From the NCBI GenBank assembly GCA_030704615.1, contig CM060733.1, positions 49,042,001 through 49,106,000 of the forward strand: a stretch of 64,000 bases of DNA, read 5' to 3'. Under the pieces are notes generated by a model, which did not search any database, was not told the DNA's origin, and saw only the letters and a list, made by a program, of their open reading frames with translations. Below, piece after piece: positions 56,561 to 64,000 of this stretch. Position 1 is the stretch's first letter. Each line of letters starts with the position of its first letter. The position numbers were made by a program, and so were the translations under genes. The DNA is from Takakia lepidozioides. Lineage: Eukaryota > Streptophyta > Takakiopsida > Takakiales > Takakiaceae.

Positions 56561-57139
56561 ATGACTGATTGTTCTGAGCGGGCTGAGTACTTAGAGATTT
56601 CCAACTCTTCTATCTTGGAGTTTCCGCCTCGGATAGCGAAGGGATGGGTGAGTAAAAGCCGCGCGACAGTTTACAGGGACGATCCTCGACTTGTCCAGCT
56701 GCGAGCAATGGAGTTTCTTCCAGGATTGCACGATTCTCCTGGACCCCGGCTGGGGAGCAGGTGGTTCCTACGCATCATGAACCTGGACTTTCCGCATGAG
56801 TGGGAGCCGAACAGATCACGCACAGCGTTGCTGTATCGCTGGAATTGTTGCGAGTGGACGTATGATGAGTGCATAGGTGAAAACTTTACGCGTGGACGGA
56901 CTAGCTCGGAAAGTGGGGACATTCTCTTCAGTTATGAGGATGAGGAGGAGGGGAACACAGGGCCCACTGTGAAAATGTCCTTCTACCAAGGGGGCGCTAT
57001 TGATAAACACGACATCCTCGTTAGTTTCAACTGGGCGACAGAAACCACTGACATTTTGTTCAAATATAGGCACCCGGTCACTCAGGAGGTCCTTGAGAGG
57101 CCAATTATAGTTCCTTCTTCTTGGGCGAGGGGACCATAG
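56561..57139 (+). CDS. Unrecognised element-borne protein family, copy 3 (element B)
   Basis: 192 aa. Homology to the element A copies runs from LRAMEFLPGL through WFLRIMNLDFPHEW, RTALLYRWNCCEWT, IGENF, SGDILFSYEDEEE, PTVKMSFYQGGAIDKHDILV to VLERPIIVPSSW. The N-terminal RMPC..DCP..DYAM block is not recognisable, either lost when the retroelement inserted upstream or diverged. The ATG is the first in the open frame. Confidence 0.55.
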   Translation: MTDCSERAEYLEISNSSILEFPPRIAKGWVSKSRATVYRDDPRLVQLRAMEFLPGLHDSPGPRLGSRWFLRIMNLDFPHEWEPNRSRTALLYRWNCCEWTYDECIGENFTRGRTSSESGDILFSYEDEEEGNTGPTVKMSFYQGGAIDKHDILVSFNWATETTDILFKYRHPVTQEVLERPIIVPSSWARGP

Positions 57140-57822
57140 GTCTTGCATGCTAGAGTAGACATGTTTCGACTCGCCGACACTCATGGCACATACATTTTCA
57201 TTCAGAAATCAAGCAGCTTCCCTGTGCCATATGGGGAATATACATGCTTGGATAATCTTCTATTAAGGTTTTTTACAATTCACTGCCAGTATGCTGGGAC
57301 GTGTCCTTTGTCGTATGGATTGCTGTTTGCATAATGTGCAGTATGCAAATGCTGGAATGTGCAGTAGGACCCTTCCCACTGGGACACAGAACTAGCAATC
57401 TTGTAAAGACATCACATTTGCAGAACAGTAACAATGTATTTGTAGCAAATTGGAGTCTTCTCATAAAGGTGGACGAAAACGCCAGGATGGGCTGCGAAAT
57501 CACTACAATTTGAATGAAGAGCAGTAACAAGGAAGCACTATGCAGTACACAGACCATAAACGGCGCTGAAATAGGCCTCAATGCCCGTTAATCTCCACAC
57601 AATGTATGCTTTACTAGGATCCATTTGTAGACAACCAAAATAAAAAAAGCATGCGCATGCCATTCATGGCCAAAAACCACATTCTCATGTACTGCGGCAC
57701 CGAAATTCACCTGTAGCCATGGCGATGCGGCACCACCAAGTGTACAATTCCTCACAAAAAAATAGGGTGCAAGAAGATGAATGTAATATAATTGTCACTT
57801 TCTCCTTCCCGAATGTGGAATG
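57140..57822. other. Non-coding spacer of element B with mixed-type palindromes
   Basis: No gene. At 57692-57712 GCGGCACCGAAATTCAC joins an A-like left half to a B-like right half, and 57724-57742 has GATGCGGCACCACC, an A-like half site. Confidence 0.5.
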
Positions 57823-58242
57823 TCAAGCAGTCCGACCAGTATCCTGCCGTAGGGCCTTGTGCAGCTCGTTGAAACTCAGTGTTGGAGCATGGATGAAGAC
57901 GTCCACTACGGATATGCAACTCATGCGCTTCAGAAAAATGTAATAAAGGTGTTTGCAGGGGACGTATGCTGCATTCTTCGATTCCATAACAAGGAAGTCC
58001 TTACAGTTGCAAGCTGGGTACTGTGAAACCGTGATTGCATACACGACACTGCGCGCAGCAGACCCGGCTGTTGATAACTGAAATATGCGCCCCATCCCGG
58101 GGTGAGGAACATCCCTGCAACCTTGCACTATGCAGGGCATTGCAAGAGCGTTGGCCATCCTAGTGTCATTCGCCTTTGTTGGTGACCGCCGTCTTTTCAG
58201 TTTCCCCCACCGATGGGTGGGCCAAGCTGCGGGGTCACCCAC
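57823..58242 (-). pseudogene. SWIM protein, C-terminal fragment (element B)
   Basis: 139 aa homologous to the last ~140 residues of the element A SWIM protein: HRWGKLKRRRSPTKANDTRM, GMGRIFQLSTAGSAARSVVY, then the finger YPACNCKDFLVMESKN and VPCKHLYYIFLKRM. The N-terminal three quarters are missing upstream, where palindromes begin, so it is probably a remnant, though the finger itself is intact. Confidence 0.7.
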
Positions 58243-58370
58243 CGGTATGCGGGGCGAAGAGCTTCTCGTACGTTACAAAAACGGACGACAACAGGAAGTT
58301 CACATCGGATATTTGGTGCCTGAATTGTAATGTACAACCACTTGGGCTACAATAAATCAGGCCTTCCCAT

Positions 58371-59940
58371 GAATTTCGGCACCGAAATCTGGATGAACAT
58401 CTCTGTCATGTAACAGCTTTGGAAGCCAGTGGATGAATTCCGGCGACAGAAATCGTAATTTGTTCACCTCATAAAACTGACCAAGCACCCAACGGATGGA
58501 TTTCGGTGCCGAAATTCGGATGAACATCTTCTTCATCAAATTGTTTCTGCACTTAAGGGTTGAATTTGGATGCCAAAATACGGATGAATGTGTTCCTGAT
58601 TACAGTCGTGATTCACCACGTGTCCGGATATCGGTGCCGACATCCGAATGACAGTAATCCTGAATCGGCTGAATGGATGTATTTCGGCGCCGAAAATCAT
58701 TCTTCATCTCATTTTCCGACCCTAATTCTGCTGCCCTGCGGATGGATTTTGGTGCCGAAATTCATCTGAAGTCTTTTTTTTTTTTTTTTTTTCCTTAGCG
58801 ACAGATGAACTTCGGCGCCAAATCTCATCCAAGTACTCCCTTCTAATTTTCCTTTTTCTTCGCAAGTAATGAATTTCGGCGCCGAAATTCATCCGAAGTC
58901 CTCCCGAAAAAAAATAAAAAATCTTTGCGAGCAATGAATTCCGGCGCCGAAATTCAACCGACTTCATCCCTCCAAATTCTTTTCAGGGTTTGAGCGCCGG
59001 ATTTCGGCGCCGAAATTCATCCAATGCCCTCCCTCCAATATTTATTTTTCTTTGAAATGGATGAATTTCGGCGCCGAAATTCATCCTTACCGTCCGCAAT
59101 GAGTAACTCTAACATTACATTTTGTATGCGACGGATGAATTTCGGCGCCGAAATTCGTCCAAACCCGACACTTACTTTTTGCTTCTGGATGATATAATTT
59201 TCCGTAAATCGTTGGAAATACCCCGTTCCGACGAAGATAACAGGAATATTCTGCATTTAATGGAGAAATCGGCATATTGAACCCCTTCTGTCAAAATTAA
59301 TTGCATTCTAGCCGTTTTTTTCATTTGAAATCGACAGTATCCATTAAGTGGTCTTTTTCGCACGGGACGTTGCCGCACATAAAGTATAATTTCGGCGCCA
59401 AAATTATAGTTAAATGTCCAGAAATGGCAAGTCCAACAGGCATGGACAGCATCCGTCAGGGGCAATGATGGCGGCAAAGCTTAGCATGGTGCCGATTTAG
59501 TCTTCGCTCTGGATGAATTTTGGCGCCGAAATATGGATGATTTCACCTCGTCTACGCGCGGACGGAGATATTCGTAATGAATTTCGGCGCCGAAATATGG
59601 ATGAAATGTGCCCAAGTGCAGCCGTTTCCACTGTCCCGGAATTAATTCCGGCTCCGATATCCCACTGACAGGTTTGCTCATGACGGATGAGGACTTGGGA
59701 AGCGATGAATTGCGGCGCCGAAATTCGTAAGTTTGTGTATGAAAGCACTTGAATAGGATGAATTTCGGCGCCGAAATTCATCCGTCCGCTGATGAAACGT
59801 ACCGACCTGACTGTTGAATGTCATAGGCAGGGGATTTTCATGGCGGTTGGGTTTCATGATGTGCGGATATTTCATTCAATGCAGGCTGCTCCGAGAACAA
59901 CATCCGGTGAACGGAAGGTATTTCGGCGCCGCAATTCAGA
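58371..59940. repeat. B-type palindrome cluster (20 sites)
   Basis: Sites of the form GAATTTCGGCGCCGAAATTC, commonly with GGAT before and ATCC after, are centred at about 58380, 58444, 58507, 58571, 58635, 58688, 58753, 58816, 58880, 58945, 59009, 59072, 59146, 59396, 59524, 59588, 59652, 59716, 59769 and 59927. Most steps are 63-65 bp, others 53 and 74, with gaps of 128 and 250. Between sites the sequence is unrelated. Short minus-strand frames with FGAEIH or FRRRNS repeats are translations of the sites. 59941-60186 shows nothing else. Confidence 0.92.
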
Positions 59941-60186
59941 TAAACCGTCTTGTACTGGTGGCTGGAACTGGCACGCGTCGTGTTCCAGTCGACTTCATCC
60001 GTGCGAACGTGTCAGGGGTCACAATCTCTTCATCACCCATACGGCAGAAAGTGGCGGACGGTGGCAACGCTTCGGGAGACGTGGCTGCTTACGCATCTGC
60101 TCGTGCATAGTGGTTGCATGTTCCACCGCTTCGCTCTCTCGCTCCTTGCCCTTCTGCAGTGACATTCTCCTGCATTTCCTCTCCTT

Positions 60187-62287
60187 ATGCGGCATAGTGG
60201 TAGCATAGAGTTTGTGGAAGGTCAGGCGACTCCGGCAAAGAGAAGGAGGACGCGGGATTTTGGGAAGCCGCCGACGACACGACTTAAGCTCCGTCTCATG
60301 CATGAAATGCAGACCTCGTTATCCGGAGACTCGGATCGCCCACCAGTGAGAGATTCGTGCATCGCGGATGTGAAGCACTCCATACGCAATATTCTTTTTA
60401 CACCTTTTTTTTTGCGTGCAGTGTCTCATGTTTTCCTGTTTGTTTGACATGGGAGCTGGGGAGGGATCGCAGGGGGGCGAGGCAACACAGTCAACTTTGG
60501 ATATTCCTGCCCGGGTGCTGCGCTTGCAAGGTGGAAGTGCATCGAGGCAGGCGAGTCCTCATTCAACACCTCAGATATCGCCTCAGAAAAGCCCACCTAG
60601 AGTTCGGAAGCCGAGGAAGCAGAAGGAGCCCATGGCTTCGCCAGTAAAACCCCTAGGGAGACTGGAAGCGGAGATATTGGGTTTGCAGTCAATTTCAGAA
60701 AACACGGATGTGGTGGAGGACGCTGGAGATGTGGGAGTCGGATCTGCAGAAGGGCGGCCCATTCAGCTGACAGAAGGAGCGGACGACAACGTGGTACGAC
60801 TTGGCGACGATCAGAATCTGCTGGAGCTTGCGGAGGAGCAAAACCTCCAGGACAATAGACAGGCTGGTGAGAGGGGTGAGGGAAGTGACAGAGGTGATAG
60901 AAGTAAGAAACTGGTGGCGGGTATGCTCATGAGCGCACGAGACATGAACATAGCAGCAAACAGGTTGCTAGCAGAGACTCATAGCAACATAGGCCGCGTT
61001 TTGGGCTCCATGGTGTATCCGGAGAACCTCAAAGTTCCTTTGTGTCGCATGGTAAGCCTTCCAGTTGTAAGGGAAGCACTGCCAGGGGATATTGATCGAC
61101 TGAAGCACAACTTCAGAGAAGGGTACAGACGGGGGTCGGCAGCATTCTACGTTTCCATTGAGAATGACCAGGGTGTCACAAGGGGCCCCACTGCAGAGGA
61201 GCTTCAGAATTGGGGCCCCCACTGGCACATTGTTAATGCCGAGTTTGAAGCCTATCTGAAGACTAATCCCACATTCGCACACATGGAAGGGAAGATGTTC
61301 TTCGTTTGGGACGGGAACCACATGATGCTTGCCTGGACAGAGTACATTGCTGAAATGCATCCGCAAGATATCAGTTGGCATTACATGGTGGATTGCATTG
61401 TCGTGAAGGTGGACGTCAGGGACAGAGGACTGCTGAAGGGTGCCATGGCGGATATAAATCTGTAAGTATACAATTATATCATTGTGTACTGCCTATTGCG
61501 GCGCCAAAATAGGCAATGTTCACCACTGTCATGCACTCTATGAACTGGAAATTGGATTGTTGTGCCGAAATCATATTTTCATGTTGTTTTTTTTCTCCAT
61601 GGCAGGATAACAAAGAGGGCCTTCGTGGAAACTCATCTGGCACATACGCTCTACAGAGTGCAAGAAGTGGGGACAGCTCCGTTGACGGACTTCCAAAAGC
61701 CCCTCGATCCCGAGCTGTACAAGAAGTCCCTAGCGAAAGCAGATCGCACCTGGTACCGACCAACACTGGACGCCATGGTGGAGATCCTCTATTTGGTGAG
61801 GTTCATTTCAAATGTCAGTATCAATTTAATGTTATTTGTTGCAGGGATCCGTGGCCTGACTGTATCTGTTGGGTATGGGAATGCATACGAGTTTCTCGCG
61901 AGTCCCCAGAAGCCCTTTTTTCTACCAGCCTATGCAGACACGGCTGCCAGAGAAGCCATCAGGAGGGAGGATAGGCCTACTCGGTTAGAGCAATTGACAT
62001 ACGGGAATGAGCAAAGAATTATAATGAGGCGTGAGGCCAAACATAGAATTGTGAAAGGCAGAGTAGGGAAGTTCGTAATAGAATCCGCGTCCGAGAGCGA
62101 GGGGAATGTTGAGGACACTTCCGCACCCAGGTGGACAATTCCGGCTGGTGAGGATGGTATTTTTGAGGGGAGGGCTTCTCAGAGTAACAACGGTAGCGGC
62201 AGTGCAGGTTCGGAGGCAGGTGGAAGGCAGCCATCCTTGCATGAGACCGGGGATGCATCGGACAGTGATAGCGGATCCTCACCATAG
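60187..62287 (+). CDS. ParB/sulfiredoxin-like protein of element B (methyltransferase part deleted)
   Basis: Predicted exons are 60187-60345, 60422-61461 and 61606-62287 (or with a further short intron near 61796-61844). The N-terminal half is acidic and disordered. The ParB-like fold at 61020-61440 is PLCRMVSLPVVREALPGDID, FREGYRRGSAAFYVSIEN, MFFVWDGNHMMLAW; the DGNHR arginine of the A copy is Met here. ITKRAFVETHLAHTLYRV and AKADRTWYRPTLDAMVEI follow, matching element A exon 2. Then the frame passes directly into the C-terminal part (KPFFLPAYADTAAREA, RWTIPAGEDGIFE), skipping all methyltransferase-like exons. No stop interrupts it. The exon 1 start is uncertain. Confidence 0.62.
61492..61513. 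repeat. B-type palindrome in the intron after the ParB-like exon
   Basis: CCTATTGCGGCGCCAAAATAGG, a weakened B-type site centred 41 bp beyond the donor at 61461, the same offset as the A-type site at 38717. Confidence 0.75.
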
Positions 62288-62525
62288 CAAAGTCTCATTT
62301 GGATCCTTTTGTTGTACAGTTCTGAAACACTTAATGAAAATATTGACGATTTGAAAAATCATTGTGTTTAGACTGCTTGTCCGATTCCCTACATTTCTTC
62401 TGCCAACCAAAATGTATAATAAAAGCAGAAGAGACGCAAACTTCAGTGAAGAACCCTACAAGTAATTTATGCACACCATCGAGCCGGGAACAATGAAAAC
62501 CCTGCCATTTCTAACATTCCTATTG

Positions 62526-62812
62526 GGAAATTTGGCGTCGAAATAGCCCAGTGCGCGCCTTCGTTATATGGGCCTCAAAAATTCCACGGATGAATTACTG
62601 CACCAAAATATCACGATGGAAGCCTTCAGCACAAAGCACTTCAGCACATTCCACTTGGGTATTTCGGCGCCGAAATAGCCCGTTCTGCGCCATTAAATAC
62701 CGCACTATATCACATTTTAAGAGGTAATTTCGGTGCCGAAATACCCCGGTGGATGTCTTCAAAACACCATTTTAGCACACTGCTCTTGGGAATAACGACG
62801 CCGAAATACCTC
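62526..62812. repeat. Right subterminal palindrome cluster of element B (5 sites)
   Basis: Centres at about 62536, 62601, 62668, 62734 and 62799, steps 65-67 bp. The best site is GGGTATTTCGGCGCCGAAAT followed by AGCCC. The core equals the B type but the flanks are GGG..CCC instead of GGAT..ATCC of the main cluster. 62288-62525 has nothing recognised. Confidence 0.82.
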
Positions 62813-62910
62813 ATTCCGCATCCTGGACCAGGAGAAACAGACTCTATTACTGAGGTAAGAGGACATAACACCGTCAATAAAGGCAGGAAAATTCCAATTC
62901 CGCGGATGCC

Positions 62911-62972
62911 CGCTCATGAGCTCATAGGCTCATAGGCTCATGGGCTCATGCGCTCATGAAATAGTAAACCTC
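62911..62972 (-). repeat. Right terminal inverted repeat of element B
   Basis: Read inward from 62972 it begins with the same 20 bases as element A's left end (GAGGTTTACTATTTCATGAG), followed by CATGAGC and CTATGAGC heptamers. Confidence 0.85.
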
Positions 62973-62984
62973 GGCTACTTCGTG

Positions 62985-63210
62985 AGCAGGTGCACACTCA
63001 CATCATCCAAAGCGGATCCCTGCGAAATCTTTTCTTACTCACCACCCTTGCGAACATGCCAAATATGTGCGGGAACATCATGGATGCTCACCAGAATTGA
63101 GAATGCCTGAACGATCTTTGATCACGTGGACTTTAACGTGATGGATTTACCAAGCATTCTTCTAGCATGAATGGTTTGGAGACCAACGAGCAAATGATGC
63201 GAGAATGCTC
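62985..63210 (-). pseudogene. PPR relic beside element B
   Basis: The reverse complement of about 63080-63150 (CACGTGATCAAAGATCGTTC, GGTGAGCATCCATGATG) matches 46795-46865 with scattered changes, so this is a worn copy of the same PPR sequence. Elements A and B thus both border PPR sequence. No open frame. Confidence 0.55.
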
Positions 63211-63424
63211 TACCCGAACCAAAGATATTTGTTTGTTTTTGCAATGCTAACAAGCCTGTGAGCTCCGCAAAACACTAAATAGATTGAAGGAACAATCCCA
63301 TCTCCAACGATAGTATGTTCCCATGAATTTGCATCCCACGCACACATTGCAAACAGGACAACACGGACACACAACCATCCCATTTCCAAATTGGCCCCGA
63401 AGAAAAGCAAAAGAAAACTTCATA

Positions 63425-63973
63425 TCAAGTGTCACAGTCATCAGAATCAGTATCGACCTCCTGTGCTATGTCATCCACAAAGATTCCGGCCCCAACACCA
63501 CGTCTTCTACCACGGCCGTCGATTGTTGGACTGCGAGTGCCATGAACGTACATGCTTGCTGCGAGTGCCTCCACATAGACAGGCAGCACGTAAGACTGAG
63601 GAGGACTTGAAAGAAGTCCAAAAAGGTGTGATAGCCCTGGAGGGTCAGTGGAAGCACGCGGACTCCTGCACAAGTCGACAAAAACCCATTTTGAACACAA
63701 TGATGTAATGCACAAGTCCAACGAAGAGGATATGTCCCATGTGCACTTCGCCTTAAGAACAGTGATTCTGGGTATCGAAACAACAATGCAAGCATCCACA
63801 GGTTGAACTTACTCACAGGCAAAGTCGAAGTCCAGCTCCTTGTCGGAAGTCTCCCCTGTATCAATATCAGCGGGTAGGGGCTTCGGAAGGACTTGAGAAG
63901 TGTGTCCACCCAAACCCATCAGGAGGTTCTTGTAAATCTCGCGCACTGGCCTTGCAAGCGTGGTACGAGGCAC
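63425..63973 (-). CDS. Possible 3' exons of an unidentified gene running off the right edge
   Basis: 63973-63813 (-) is bounded by acceptor CACTACAG and donor GAGTAAGT and encodes PRTTLARPVREIYKNLLMGL to DKELDFDFACE. Further down, 63610-63425 (-) is open with YVEALAASMYVHGTRSP and an acidic end DTDSDDCDT before a stop. The phases of the two do not join simply, so an exon may be missing or one piece is not coding. I do not recognise the family. Confidence 0.3.
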
Positions 63974-64000
63974 CTGTAGTGGAATACAATAAAGGAAACA

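Larger units (their letters stand above)
56510..62972. mobile_element. Element B: diverged relative of element A, left end missing
   Basis: The right end (62911-62972) has the same terminal 20-mer as element A's left end. It carries one member of the unknown family (+), a SWIM C-terminal fragment (-), a large palindrome cluster, the ParB-like gene (+) and a second palindrome cluster. The order differs from element A: here the unknown family gene is left of the SWIM gene. The left end is not found; the Ty3 LTR abuts it. The 9 bp after the right end are GGCTACTTC, whose partner is missing. Confidence 0.75.

Noticed and set aside
58722-59781. Small minus-strand frames with repeated FGAEIH or FRRRNS words
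   Set aside because: These words are the translated B-type palindromes, not proteins.

Overview
The window looks like nuclear DNA of a streptophyte that is not a seed plant, either a charophyte alga or a bryophyte-grade plant. This rests on an ELO-type fatty acid elongase, a 12-exon PSI1-like (DUF3475/DUF668) plant protein gene, PLS-type pentatricopeptide (PPR) relics, and heavy loads of plant-type LINE, Ty3, hAT and Harbinger sequence. The species call is inference.

Layout. 1-17 kb holds the only two host genes I could rebuild completely: an elongase (2944-5172, +, 7 exons, 288 aa) and a convergent PSI1-like gene (16183-6891, -, 12 exons, 721 aa). The PSI1 introns carry several 5'-truncated LINE copies, all in the sense orientation of the gene. 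17-28 kb is AT-rich and repetitive: a ~237-bp tandem array, an array built on a TTAGAGC palindrome, a 132-bp tandem duplication, a tRNA-headed SINE split by a hAT-type MITE, and a second hAT-type MITE. 28.3-30.8 kb is a decayed PIF/Harbinger element. 31-34 kb holds a LINE fragment and a scrambled Ty3 fragment.

34.6-45.7 kb is the most unusual object: an 11,059-bp transposon (element A). It lies in a PPR sequence, is bounded by a perfect 9-bp target duplication (GTTGGGCTT), and has inverted ends (CTATTTCATGAGC followed by CATGAGCC-type repeats). It carries a SWIM zinc-finger protein gene (-), a divergent multi-exon gene whose product combines a ParB/sulfiredoxin-like domain with a beta-class N4/N6 DNA methyltransferase-like domain, two divergent copies of an unrecognised gene family, and about 20 copies of a palindrome, GAAATGCGGCRCCGCATTTC. 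56.5-62.97 kb is a diverged relative (element B) with the same three gene families. Its ParB-type gene has lost the methyltransferase exons, and its palindrome is different: GAATTTCGGCGCCGAAATTC. In both elements the palindromes sit mostly at whole numbers of helical turns (32-33, 52-53, 62-65, 74 bp). One palindrome occupies the same place in the same intron in both elements but with each element's own sequence. I infer a self-contained recognition system in which an element-encoded protein (ParB-like, SWIM or methyltransferase) reads private sites.

Between A and B lie more PPR relics (45.7-48 kb) and a 5'-truncated Ty3 retroelement (48.2-56.5 kb). The retroelement has RT-RNaseH, integrase, an unusually long 3' coding region, a polypurine tract and a 779-bp 3' LTR. 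It probably inserted into the left part of element B. The last kilobase has a PPR relic and possible 3' exons of an unidentified minus-strand gene.
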